Below are positions 40,192-52,100 of a DNA stretch of 64,000 bases, one piece after another. Origin of the DNA: Patagioenas fasciata (taxonomy: Eukaryota > Chordata > Aves > Columbiformes > Columbidae); the NCBI RefSeq assembly GCF_037038585.1, contig NC_092526.1, positions 38,267,501 through 38,331,500 on the forward strand, in the 5' to 3' direction. The translations under genes and the position numbers were made by a program. Positions within the stretch are counted from its first letter, which is position 1; the number at the start of each line of letters is the position of its first letter. The notes beneath the pieces were generated by a model that was not told where the DNA came from, did no database searches, and was given only the letters and a program-made list of their open reading frames with translations.

Positions 40192-43100
40192 CTGCAAACA
40201 GAGAAAATGCCATGAATGTAATTTGTGGTCGCTACCTCTGCCACTCCTGCACGTGTTCTTTAAGTAGGGCAGTTACTCTGACTGTTTGCAGTGGGAATAT
40301 TAAAGTCAGAATAGGCAGGCACTCCTGTAGAGAACTTGGAATAAAACAAACTGAAAATGAAAAACACACATTGTCCAAAAGAATAACTAATGTCCATGGC
40401 CTTTTTTTTCCCCTGAGCCAACGAGTTCTTTGTTTAAGTGGTTTTGCTCCAGCACAGAGTTGGAATTGCTCCACTGATGATTTGTTTCCCCCTCTTGAAG
40501 AAAACAATCAGGTGAATTGCTTACCAAAGTAATTTTGCTGACCTGTGCAGCATTTCTCCTCTTTTCTTTGATTCCCAGCCCTTAAATCAATAAACAATTC
40601 TGTCTTAGAAAAATTAAATCTGAGCTGCTGTCATAAATGACTGAATTCCAGTGGTAAATTAACAACTCCATCTCTTTGTCAAAAACCGCATCCCATGCTG
40701 AGTGAGTATGTACGTGTCCCACCCTCTAAATCTCATTAAATCAAGTTCCCCATCCAGGACCCTCGAAAGGAAGGTTGTGTAGAATCTCACAGACTTGCTC
40801 ACCTTGTTCCTTAAGCAACAGGCTACGACGCAGCAAATACAGGAAATCATGGCAAGCGTGATCAGGCCAATAATGACCCATGACATGTGCCCCAGTGAAA
40901 TGCAGTCTGCCTTATCTGGACATGGGGGAAAAGAGGTCGTTACTGATCATTTGCATTTCTCCCCCTCCCAGGGATAACTTTTCATATTCTTTCCCCTCTT
41001 CACTTCATATTAATAAAAAAGAAAAGTGAGCCCTGGAGAAGGGTTTTGTTAAGGTGAAAAGCCACCTTGGAAAAGTGTATTCAGCAGTAGAGAGAACATT
41101 GTCATTTCCCAGAAGGAGAAGTGAAACTCTTGGTACAGAGGGTGAAAAGTGAAGCCTGAAAATAAACAAAGCCAGGCTTGAGAGCGTGATGGTATTTCAG
41201 ACCTAAGCAAAGCTTAAACTTACATTCAGTGAGTACTGCGGGTGATTTAAAGGACAGTCTGGTCAAAAGAAGGGTGGACTTCGACAGTCATTTTTGGATA
41301 GCAAGGCAAGCTGAGGGATACAGAATCACCCTTGCCCAGATCTGGGAGAAAACATAGGGCATGAAACATTTGGCAATAGCTCTGAGCATCTGGCTATCCG
41401 CATAAATGGAAATGGACAACATTGGGAAACACTGCAGACAAAAAAATATGTCACAGCTTGATTCTGAGAAGCTGGTTTATGTTCTGAGAGGGCTGAGAGA
41501 TAATTTGACCCAACCACATAATTTTAGCCTTAGCGTTTCAGCTTCTGTCTTTGCTTAGTCCTGGTGTTGAGAGATAGGAAGAAGTAGCAAGGGAAGGACA
41601 ACAGGTAGTACCGTGTTGCAGCTGAACTATATGGAGAACCAAGAAGGGGTATGAGCAAAACCACTACTAACTCTTTCAGCTTAAATACCAAAGAGCCACC
41701 AAGTGAAAGGCAATTCAAAATTAAAGCCTGTGCAGCAAATCTTCTCAAGTTAGTCCAAGCCCTTCTCAGTAAAAGCCCAAAAATTCTCAGCAGTTGTCTT
41801 CTGTTCTGCTTTAAGAAGGCTCTAAAGCTGAAGGCCTGCTTCAGAGAGGTGAGCATTGCCTTCTTCACATCAGTGTGGCGTCAGAGTTCCATTTACCACT
41901 ATTGGCACAGAGTTTTGACAGCTGATTTTTGTTTTAAATATGCAGGGATCACACTGAGCGGTCTGACAACACAGCTCCACTGTTACCAGCCCCATGCTAA
42001 GTAGTTTTAAGCCGTCTTGGAAATATTTGTGCAAACTCTAGCCACATTTTTCTCTGCAGCATAGCTATGTGCAATGTCCACTTATCAGTAAACTGAAGAC
42101 AGGGAAAAGAGAAGGAAACTTACCTTGGATGTACAAATAGGTTTCTTTCAGCCGGCAATCTCTATAAGGAGGGGGTAAGAACATCTCCAGGCAGTAGGTA
42201 TAAAGGTCGATATGCTTTCTTTCCAGATTTTGAAGAATGAAAGTGGTGCTGCTAGTTGTATGCTCAGTCTGGCAGTAGGTGACGTTAGTCTTGTGGATAG
42301 TGTTCTCCTTGCTTAAATGGAGTGCACAGATCTCCTTCTTTTCATGCCCTTTGAAGAGGGTCATGCTGAACTCGCTCACATTTTGAGGATTGGGGAATGT
42401 GAACTTGAAATTTCCATTTTCAAATTCCACCATCACCTGGGAGTCAGAGACATGAGGCTGCTCTGAAGACATGAAAACAATAAGTACAGTCACTCACATA
42501 GCAATGAAAAGAATCCCTAAAATATTAAGAAACTCACGTAAACAAAGCAAGTGAACCATGTACATATAATCCCTGCCTCAGATTGATTGTCCTATTAATA
42601 GATAAAACAATGTGTGACAAAATGATGATAATTATCTCCATGGTGCATAATCTGCATCCTAATGATGTTGCTGAAAACTTAAAATGCGATGTGAACCCAA
42701 AATTCCTACGTAAGAGCCTTAACAACGAGACATATCTTTCCCTTCTAGAGCAGATACCGGTTTGAGGCATGATATAAAGTTTAAATCAAATTAGATGGCT
42801 ATAGCACCTTTATCACTGACATAACAGGAGAAGTAGAGACAAATGTCACTTTGTGCGTGTACCCACACACAATGCAAAAATCACATTTGACCTTCCCAAA
42901 AACTGTCTGAAAAACTCAGATGTTCTGCAGCTCTCATTTTGCAAATTTCTTGGAGAAGAAAAAGTAAACTGACCAAGGGCCTCCTGCTGCCTCACAGTTT
43001 GACTTTGTCAAGTTCGACTTTGCCACGTCAGCAGCCAACAGCATGGTCAGCTCCCTCAGGCAAAAATGTGTTAACGTGTATTGTAAAAATGCGACCACTT

Positions 43101-46100
43101 TTTTTCTTCAAGGGCAGTATTTTCTGCCCTAGGATGACATTTAAAGCCATGAACAAAATTATGCAAATGTGTCTTACCTGTATTTTTGCATGGTCTTGGC
43201 GAGCAGCTGTCAACTCCTGAAAAATAGAATATTGTTTCCTGTTTAAAATTCAAGCAGAGAGATGCAGGAACAGGGGCTGAGCTACGCAATGGTAAGATGC
43301 CAGAGTATTTTCGGATTTGTATCATTAGCCTATCTGACCCTCTCTGTGCTACACTATAAAATCATATGATGTGATAAAAGCACAAAATATAAAAATCAAA
43401 ATAGAAAGAAAATGCGTTGAGCAGGAATTAATAGTGATAGCACACGTAGCATTTATAAAACCTTGAAAACCTCTGCAAAGTAATAAATGTATTTCATATA
43501 ATAAAGGAGCATACTTTTGAGTTCTCATGAATCCCAAGCCAGCGTTATGCTTTGTTTCCAGACCAAAGCACTCACTGTGATCTGCGTTCACTCTGTTCAA
43601 CACTGCACCAAAACATCCTAGAGCACATCTAGGATTAATATCTGGAAGATGCTCCCAAACATTCAGCAAGAGAAGATTCAAGCAATGCATACAGTTTTGT
43701 TCCTTTTTCAGTAGCGACTTTTTATCTTCATGACTGTCAAACTTCACCCAGTCCATTGTGCGTAGGCAGCCTCCATTACAGGAGACAGGCACATTTTTAA
43801 TAATTGTTCTGGATTTGTTTTTTAAGCTGCTGCCTCCACCACCACCCACTATGGCAGTAATGAGAGTGAAATTTCCCGGCTGTACCTGTATCTGTACCTG
43901 TATCTGTTTTTCCTATTTTCCTATTTTCTGGTAGCCTGAGTAGTTTCTTCAGTGGCTGCTTAGACTGAAATATACTCTACATCAATATTTTATGATACTA
44001 AGGAAATACAGGTCAAATACTTATAGACTTTGATGCGCCATCCTATTCTTACTGTTCCATGGCAGTCTACATCCACACACAGTAGATCCCAAACAATGCC
44101 AGGTATTGCACAGATTTCACAGTATAAATGATCTTTTTCCCAGGGCAGCTGTTATCTGTGACATTCAGCCTACATATGCACAAAACAGAGGATTATTCTC
44201 ATCTAGGTACCTTTGTATGCTCTCAACTTTCTGGACAGAGGCGATTTTTGAGTGTCCATGCTTTTTCCTTCTTTGAATTCTTGCTCCCCCGGTTACCACC
44301 ACTGGGGAGGGCATTGCAGTGAACAATACTTTTTTAAAATACTTTTAGTGTGACACATAAGCTAATGGGCTCTGGAAGACACTTTGCAATGCTCAGTTGG
44401 AAAGCAAAAGAAACCGTTATCTCTCTTTGATTGATTTACCCTCTTCCTGGTTATCACATTCTTCCTGGTTTACTGTGCACAGTCAACACCCTTATCTAAT
44501 TCTGTGACAGTTCTAATATCTGTACTCCTCTCAGGACTATTACTTAAGTGTGTGATAACAGACAAGGTATTTGGCATCTTGTATCATTGGTGTGAAGATA
44601 AGGCACAATTCACCAACCCACAGTGAAATGGAGCTCCAGATTCGCTGAAGGTGCAGATACAGAAAGTACAAGCCCTCACAATGGTATATAGGATAAAAAG
44701 CTGAAAGCAAAGGTCAAGTAAAGAAACAGTTCTTGATGACTTGCATGTCGCGTGGTGAAAGAAAAGAACTGCTATGAGAACAGCCTTTGAAATAGAGGTC
44801 TTTTAAAATGCTCTGTAGATTGATGGCCCATAGTTGGGTCGCATAAACCTTTAAAATTAGGCCCAACAGCAGACAAATTGGGAAGGGAAGGGAAGGGAAG
44901 GGAAGGGAAGGGAAGGGAAGGGAAGGGAAGGGAAGGGAAGGGAAGGGAAGGGAAGGGAAGGGAAGGGAAGGGAAGGGAAGGGAAGGGAAGGGAAGGGAAG
45001 GGAAGGGAAGGGAAGGGAAGGGAAGGGAAAAAACGGGTGTACTGATATAGCAGAAGCTGAGGAACATGGCGAATATGTAAGCTGACCTGGTCCTTTTGAG
45101 AAGTACTGTCACCTGAGAGCAGAGGCAGATGTGGACTCTGGCAGGGCAGCTACAGAGCCAAGGGGTCCCACATAGTGCCGGGCTACTCTGAGCACTTAAA
45201 CAGCAGCTTCATTTCTTTCTTTGTCTCTGAGAATAGTTCAGCTTTGCTGTTAGCTAATGAAATTGCCCTTTCATACTGGATGATTCAAAATGTTTGGTAG
45301 AGAATGTGGTTTTAATCCTAGTTTTTAATGGAAAAGGGTAGAGATGTCACTAAGCATGCAGTTTATGTGACCTTGTGGCAAGCTGAAAGATCATTTTGAA
45401 TCCTCTCGGCCCAGAAGCCTTAACTGCCTATTTTCAAGAAAGACTCAGTAATGTATTTCTCTGAATGAGCATTTTGGTAAATGTGATGCAATTAGTACTC
45501 CTCTGAAACAAGTGGCCATACAGAAGACTATGCTCAGCATAGCATAAAGGGAACACATTTTAAAATGAGATTAACACTGCTTGAGATTAAAACACAGAAT
45601 TGCCTATGTGGATGACCACAATGGGTGACATCTGACATGAATTTCCAACTCACTAGCTATTCTGCATCAGCTCCTGATGTGAATGTGTGCACTGCGTACT
45701 AAAGGTGGCTTATTCCCCCTTCCTGTGCCTGCCTGCGGTTCTCCTGGGCCCATTTGTATCGGTTCATTCCAAGGGTAATCCTGTGGATCTGGAACACTCT
45801 GTGGTTAACGGCCAGACACATTTGGGATTTCATTTGCCAAGCTACAGCCAGACTAAATGTCCATTTAGTGGGATGGGAGATAGGAAACTGGGTTTAAACA
45901 TCCAGTGGTATTCAGAGATTCACTCTCTAAACTTCCCTGATACTACCTCCAAAAATATGTGAATAAAAGACTACATCATGGTATTGTTGGAAATGAACAG
46001 AAGACTTTCATTGGTTCAGTAGTAAAAATGTTTAGATTTGGCCTTAAGGTTCCTTTTTGGTATTTTTTATAAAAGAGCTAATTCAATTGCTCGTGAAGGT

Positions 46101-49005
46101 TTTAAGACAGGAGGAAACAAATCTTTGATTTGTTTCATAGCCATGTCACACTGTGGACTTGTGAGATTGTTCCTGGCTCGCCTCATGCGAAGCGGAGTGT
46201 CAAGAAAATATTGTGGTTCAGACATGAATCCAAGAGATGAACATGTATAAGAAAGTATCATCTTGCTATGTTAAACTATGAAAATGTGTGTGTACCTTCC
46301 CATATATATGTGTGTTTACAGTCATGCACATTTCCACCTCCATTTCACCTTTACTGCAGTGGGAAAGCACTTTGGCAGAGGTTTGGGGATTTCCACAGTG
46401 TGCTTGGAAACTGAAGGCCAATGGAAGGTGGGTTATTTTCATTTTAATAGAATTGCGATTTTGAGCTTTCTAGTTGCTCCTTGGCAGACACAATGCTATT
46501 TGCAAACATCACCAACACATTACACATTTTGGCCCTAACAGAAGTTTAAAAACCACTTTTGATTCATTTTAAAACTTGGGGCTTAGGGTAGAGGGATAGA
46601 ATACTCTTGTTCAGTTTTCTTGCTGCTAGTCTTATCTGCCCCAGCTCTCAGAAAACTAATTAGCTGATAAAAAGAATGAGCATAATTTCACTGGCATGTG
46701 TTTACTTCTGAAGATGAGCAAGGAGAGTGCAGACCCTGCCTTTAAAACAAACACATTTGTTTTGTTAATACTTTGACCTTTCAAGGCATTCTGAGTGATG
46801 ACACTGTCAATGCAGTGTCATTAGTCATACACCTCAAACGAACATGTTCCTATCTTTTAAGAACTAAGGATTAAGAGAGGAAAGTAGTGCTTCTGGGTAA
46901 AGAAAGTAATGGGCATAATTGCTCTAGGAAGCTGTCTATAATCTGAATTATTTCTATGATATAACATAGGTTGTGAAGTGCAGAAGCTCATCTAAAATAT
47001 ACCACCAACACAGCAGCCATTGTTGATAATATTTCAGACACCCTTCTAAGAAATGACCATGATTTCCTCCGGTATTGACAGTCGGAGACCTGTGGCTGAA
47101 CAGTGCGAACACTTTGCAAACACTGGCGTGCAAAGGCTCCTGTGCCATGTTTCATAGCAAGGGCCTCAAGTGCTATGGGGTTCTACAGCTCTGTACCCCA
47201 AAATCCCATTGCCTGTGTTCCTCTACAGGCACTGCAGAGGCACCATGCTCTCTTTATTGCAACTGGGTTATCAAATCATGATACAGATATACATATGGAT
47301 ATCAGCTTCTGTGATCTATTTACATTGAAAAAACTATCCATAGATCACAAGTAGGCTAAAAAAAATCCAAACTCAGAAATTACTCTGCTTTTACTCCCTG
47401 AAATTTGCCATAGGCTTTGGCAGCACACTCTGGAGTGCTAGCTTGTTCTTTAAATGAGAGTAACATGCCAATGGGTCTTACATCAAGCTAATCTTTTACA
47501 GCCCTTTTGTTTTTAGCAAGAATGGTAATAATTAGTACTTCTAATGCTGAAAGCACTGTGAGGTAAAAAACCTAAGAAATTCTTTCTCCTGCCATCTCCT
47601 CTCCCCAGGGCACTGTTCAAATTCTATCCTGCATATCTCAAGGAAGGGAGAAAGAAGGGAGAAATGCCAGTATCATATAGAACAATTAAAATTGCAGCCT
47701 ATTTCTTACCACAAGGAATGGCCTTTTAGATGGCTCCAGCCACATGTGAAAACATGCTGGGCAAGTATATCTACTAAATTGACTAGCTGAGAAATATTTA
47801 ACAGAATTCATAGGATTTTTTTCTTGGTAGATTTAAGAATAATTTTTCAAGGAGAAAAAGAGCAGCCTGTGTCCCTTTAGAGATACTGATCACAATCCTC
47901 CTTCCCTGTGATTTCACCCATCTTTTCAATCTATCTGAAACCTCAGTGTACTCTTGCTGTATTAGTTAACCTTCAGAAGGGTAACTGCATTGCCTAAAGA
48001 GCTGGAAACTGTTCTTTATTTAAATGAAAGCTTAAATTCTGGATGAAACCTCAGGAGTAGTTAAATTCTACAGAGGGACTTGAAACCCATCCTGTATCAC
48101 CAGAATTTCAGAAGCAAATGTATTCAATAGCTCTTGGCATGACCTTCAAAGAACATGTTGAGATGGTGCTTAGTAACTGTGCACACTAAATCTCAAGTTT
48201 TGCTTCTATGATGCATCATACCAAATCCTTGGACAGTAAATGTATGGAAAAAAGGATTCTTAATCAGATATTATCTGTATTTCCATGCTGGCCTGGCAAT
48301 ATGTAGGTTTCAGAGAGGCTACAGGTAAATGTGAGCTCTGGTATTTTACTTTGCGTAGATGTGATAAAACGCTGAATCTTGTAAAACGCTACATCCGTGT
48401 TTATGGCTGGGGTGAGATCAGCGCTGTCACCGCGCGCCATCTCAAACACAGCATTAGGAATGCTCCGCTTTCTTTTTAAGTCAGTTTGCATTTCAAGCCT
48501 GCACCAAAACCATCTTCCATACCATATACACTTTTCATAGTCTAAAAATTCCCTTCCCAAACAAGATCAGGTTAATATCAATAACTTGGCTTCTCTTTAT
48601 TAAGCCATTCACCGTCATGCTGCCAAAGACCTTATGCCCAGCAAGAGAAGCTGCCTGGAACACTACAGCTAGAGGGTAACACTGAACAAGGTGAGCTAAG
48701 GAATATAAAAAATGAAAACTTGTACATTTTCGTTTCAGAGCAAATGCCCTGCGCTGGCAGGAATTCTCTTCCCATCAACTTTAATGATATTAAAGTTGAG
48801 AGCGGTCTTTCTGCAGCTGTTTCCCTTAATTACCTCTATTCCTCCAACCCCTTGCTGTTATGCCTCATTTGCTGCCTCCCGCCATTGCGTGGATTATATT
48901 CCATAGAGACATCTACTGCAGGGAGAATAATCCAAAATGCTACTCACCGTACAGGGCTTCAAACTGAAAGCAGAGGACACAGAAAGCTACAGCAACCGAC
49001 TTCAT
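40102..49005 (-). CDS. ICOS: ICOS, inducible T-cell costimulator (whole gene, 4 coding exons)
   Basis: CD28-family receptor of activated T cells; in other vertebrates it binds ICOS ligand and signals through PI3-kinase. Seen here: coding exons 49005-48948, 42462-42124, 40915-40803 and 40191-40102, all with GT/AG borders, joining without frameshift into 199 residues, the length of human ICOS. Order: signal peptide about 1-20, IgV-like domain about 24-132 with FLPPPY at 114-119, stalk with Cys137, transmembrane segment about 145-167, cytoplasmic tail 168-199 with YMPM at 185-188. N-glycosylation sequons lie at Asn47 and Asn79. CD28 and CTLA4 were considered: both carry MYPPPY and have different tails, whereas the end here (EYMPMAAVNEAKK) parallels human ICOS (EYMFMRAVNTAKK). 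Introns are 6485, 1208 and 611 bp. Oddities are the missing B-strand Cys (Phe42) and an extra Cys122. The assignment is near certain; expression and exact UTR ends are inferred. Confidence 0.96.
40803..40915 (-). CDS. ICOS: ICOS coding exon 3 (stalk and transmembrane segment)
   Basis: The exon is 113 nt, with acceptor CCCCCATGTCCAG and donor AACAAG|GTGAGC, encoding residues 133-170. The stalk carries one cysteine (KADC, Cys137) where human ICOS has two adjacent ones used for dimerisation. The membrane span starts at about Trp145 (WVIIGLITLAM) and its inner end is crowded with cysteines at 158, 160, 161, 165 and 166, followed by the basic stop-transfer residues LRNK. The exon ends in phase 0. 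Confidence 0.94.
42124..42462 (-). CDS. ICOS: ICOS coding exon 2 (IgV-like ectodomain)
   Basis: The exon is 339 nt, with acceptor TTTTCATGTCTTCAG and donor CCAAG|GTAAG, encoding residues 20-132 and one base of 133. Cysteines sit at 65, 83, 110 and 122. By alignment to human ICOS (disulfides 42-109 and 63-83), Cys65/Cys83 and the F-strand Cys110 (motif YTYC) are kept, but the B-strand position is Phe42 (codon TTC at 42397-42395). The ligand-contact loop reads FLPPPY against human ICOS FDPPPF and CD28 MYPPPY. Asn47 (NVS) and Asn79 (NVT) are glycosylation sequons. Confidence 0.96.
42463..48947 (-). other. ICOS: ICOS intron 1 (6.5 kb)
   Basis: Non-coding sequence between the signal-peptide exon and the IgV exon. 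It contains the GGGAA microsatellite at 44880-45029, and a small pile of TACCTGTATCTG-like 12-mers near 43884-43908. Its longest sense-strand open frame (43349-43849, 166 codons) resembles no family I know and is about as long as chance would produce in a window this size. No other exon was recognised. Confidence 0.85.
44880..45029. repeat. (GGGAA)30 microsatellite
   Basis: A perfect pentanucleotide array: 150 bases, 30 uninterrupted GGGAA units on the plus strand (TTCCC on the ICOS sense strand), inside ICOS intron 1. The plus strand is the ICOS template strand. Regular runs of three G separated by AA could fold into G-quadruplexes, and the pure purine tract could form triplex DNA. An open frame of SLPFP repeats on the minus strand is only the translation of this array. 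Confidence 0.98.
48948..49005 (-). CDS. ICOS: ICOS coding exon 1 (signal peptide)
   Basis: The exon gives Met plus 18 further codons and the first base of codon 20, starting MKSVAVAFCVLCFQFEALY. The hydrophobic core and length fit a cleaved signal peptide; human ICOS also begins MKS. The donor is TACG|GTGAGTA, phase 1, matching the phase of the following IgV exon as is usual in this family. This ATG was chosen because it opens the signal peptide and the donor follows directly. Confidence 0.93.
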
Positions 49006-49140
49006 GCTTGCCTGACACTGACACCAGTCTTCTGTCTGCTGTGAGGATGGGGAAGAATTCATGGGTAGAAAAGGAAGTGGTTTGTGGGCAATGGGGGAAA
49101 TTATGTGATGATAATCAGAAGGATTTTGTAATTTAACCCC
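49006..49140 (-). promoter_or_regulatory. ICOS: ICOS 5' flank / proximal promoter with ETS-RUNX composite motif
   Basis: Immediately upstream of the ICOS start codon the plus strand reads GGAAGTGGTT at 49073-49082 (AACCACTTCC on the gene strand). This is an ETS core (GGAA) joined to a RUNX core (TGTGGT type), a composite known from T-cell genes. A GGGGGAAATT stretch at about 49094-49103 holds an NFAT-type GGAAA core. No clear TATA box was seen. The 5' UTR must lie here, but the transcription start cannot be placed by eye. Confidence 0.5.
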
Positions 49141-52100
49141 TGACTACGTTGTAGCTATGTCAGCATTAGTTGTCGCCCACACCTGCCGAGTTTACTACGG
49201 TTTTTTTTTCCCATCTTGCAGTTTGCTGTCACAGACGGGAAGATGAACAATTTTCTGACATTATGTTCGATGTTCGCTTTGGCAAAGCCTGTTTCTTGTT
49301 AAATCTATCACAATAGAGGCTACAATCACCTACAGTACACTTCCTGCAGATGGCCCATGGTCAGCAACTTGTTTTTTAACTTAACTTATAATACACGCAT
49401 ATTAGCAACAGGTGACTCGGTTTGTCCCCACCGGTTTCAGCTGGCCTTGTGGAACTGATGGTCTTGCTTTACACAGAAACCGCTCGTCAGTAGGGTAGGA
49501 GCCTCTCGTGAGTCCTGGTCCTGGAATTCATTGGAAGAACATATCCAAATTGCAGAAGGATCCCCTCACACTGACCTCAGACCTCCACCCTGGAGGTCAG
49601 GCTTGTTCTGCATGGACATGAGAAACTTGACGCAGCTCTGTGAGAGGAGGAGAACTGACCCAGGGCCCTGTGGCCTTAGGTTGAAAGTTTCTCTCCTTCC
49701 CTCTCCCTGCTTTTGTGCAGCACACTCTATTCTGACCTGCTGTCCATCTGTGCTCTGGGAATGGCTTAGAACCCTTTGGGATGACATGTTCTACAATCAT
49801 TTAGAAGTGGCTATTTATTTATGCCTATAATACTAATTTTAGCAGAGATAACAAGCTGGAAAAGCAGCTTCTAGATCATGTTTAATATATTAGATGCAGT
49901 TATTAATAGCATTCCTGACTGCACAAAATGAAGACACAAAGGACTAACAGTGGTGCCTGACAGACACTCTGGGATTGAGTCCATGTAATGGTGATGCAGT
50001 GGTACCAAATAATTTCTGAATAACAGGACTGGGTTACAGATTGACTCCTACTTTACACTGTGTGAAAAAATCTTCATGTCTTGCTTTACTCTTCCTTAAA
50101 AAGTGATTAATTTCTTTCACTACTACTGCTAAAGATTTGTTCACATGGACATTGGCAGGGAATTTTACTCTCTTCAAATATTTGCAAACCCCTGCAAATC
50201 TTTGCCTTTTGTTAAATTAAAATCAAACCTAAGCCTGTGCCAAGTCAGGATTTGATCGAAATTTTCAGCTCAGGTCTCCGGAGCCAAACTTAACCAACTC
50301 TATACTAGAGAAAGTTTCTGCAGTAGCCTTTTAATTCTGAAGCTCAGGAGTACTATATGGAGATTCAAGCAATGATAAAGCTTAAAAAGATACATCTGAG
50401 TCCTGAGCTTTGCCTCTGAAGTTATGACCCACATTGGGACAACCGACTGTGCTGACAACACACCACAGACTGGGCGCCTACCAAACCCACCGCGGGCTGG
50501 GAGGGCCAATAGAGATGAAGGAGAAGGTACTTCTTTGAGCAAAGTTTTTGCTATTTTATGAGAAAACAAGCTTTAAAACAAATCGGTATTGCTAGGGTTC
50601 AAAAATGTGTTGTTGTTCTTAAAAACTATTTTGCCAGGAAAGTAATTTTGATAGACAAAAGGGGTTTTATTTAATGAATATAGTAATTTTGGAGCAACTT
50701 ACTCCTTCCCTCCCCTCTCTGTAACCTTATCAGTTACACCAATGCAGAGATGATTAATACACATCTATTTCCCTTCTGGGGTAAGAATAGCTACCAGTGT
50801 AGCTTGGTTGGCATAGATCTCGCTACAACAATTGCTGCAAGTCTGACTGTCCAGTAAAGTTTGTATTTGTCCTCTCTTTCTCCTGTCATTGTAGCCTCAA
50901 GTCTGGAATTACTCCTTCTCTGCTTTCTGGTAGTTGGGATTGCTCGAACATGCTGCTCCCTTTGTTTCAAAAGGGTTCAGCCCAGGGTACACTTTGGGGT
51001 ACATTGGGCAGCACTCCAAAGTCTGATCCAGACAGTGATTTCTTGCAGTGGTCGAGTGCGTTTGATAATGAACCAGCAGAGCCTGAACACTCACAGTGCA
51101 CACTCCCAAGCTAGGAGACGTAAAGCCTGGCTCAGGGCTGAGCGTGAGGGCTGCTGCTCTTAGTCCCACACCAACAGAGACTCCTCTGTTGCCTTTCAAT
51201 CTGTCTGCCTTTGCCTCCCTCCTCTGTCAGAGCTCACCTACTTCACAAAGACATTGTGACTGCAATCTGGAAATGTTTCTTGCGAAGACTACAGTTGGTT
51301 ACAGTTAACCACCTGGGACAAGCAGTGTGTTTCCACAACACGCTTCCTATAACTGCAACTATTTTTGTTCACAAACATGTGTTTCCTTTTTCCACCCTCA
51401 CTCATTTCTCCTTTCTTTGTCTTGATTTTTCACTCTCTCATCCACATACAGCTCTCAGAGCTGACTTCTTTCCTTCTCTGAACTGACTGTCCCGCAGTCC
51501 CTGTCTACTTTTCTCCTCAAGCAGAAGTTGCCCTTCAGCAAGCGCAGTAGCTTCTTTCTGGAATGTGGGTTCTTCTTTCCCCAAGCCTCTTTCTTTCTTC
51601 CTGTCTTACCTGCAACACTACCCTTTAGCGATAAACTCCCTTTTCTCCTATTGTCTCAGTCCTGACTTGCCATCACTGCCTATTAACAACCTGGAAAATC
51701 CTTATGGGCATTTTAATGCCTTCAAAAATGCACCCAGGGATACACTCAGTTCCAAAGAGAAATGGGCTTGCTGTTACCCTGGTCCATACACCAGTGTTCT
51801 CTACCACACAATCTTCAATGCTGCTCCCTTCTAACTCCAACCAACTCAAAACCACTCCTTGTTCTGCTTCCCGAAGAAGTCTGATTCACAGTAAAGATTT
51901 TCCCTGTGGTGTGCAATATATAATTTTATTTGCTCTATTTAATCACATAATTCTTACTATACTTACAGTTATCACCGTAAACAATGTCTGTGTTAGCAAA
52001 ATGCTACTGCATTGTCTCCCTTTTTCACCATGAAACAAAGGTGGTGTTTACATTGAGGTACCTTGTTCTGTCTCACCAGCAGTTTTCCACTTCTGCTTGT

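Noticed and set aside
41530..41868. 112-codon minus-strand frame in ICOS intron 2
   Set aside because: No family signal, no supporting splice sites, and the ICOS exons join correctly without it.
43349..43849. 166-codon frame inside ICOS intron 1 on the ICOS strand
   Set aside because: No domain or signal peptide was recognised, and a frame of this length is expected about once by chance in a window of this size and composition.
44714..45112. 132-codon minus-strand frame with SLPFP repeats
   Set aside because: It is the translation of the GGGAA microsatellite, whose 5-base unit cycles through all three frames without making a stop.
40102..49005. Identification as CD28 or CTLA4 because of the PPPY loop
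   Set aside because: The short tail EYMPMAAVNEAKK, the 199-residue length and the F-x-PPP loop match ICOS; CD28 has a longer proline-rich tail and CTLA4 a YVKM motif.
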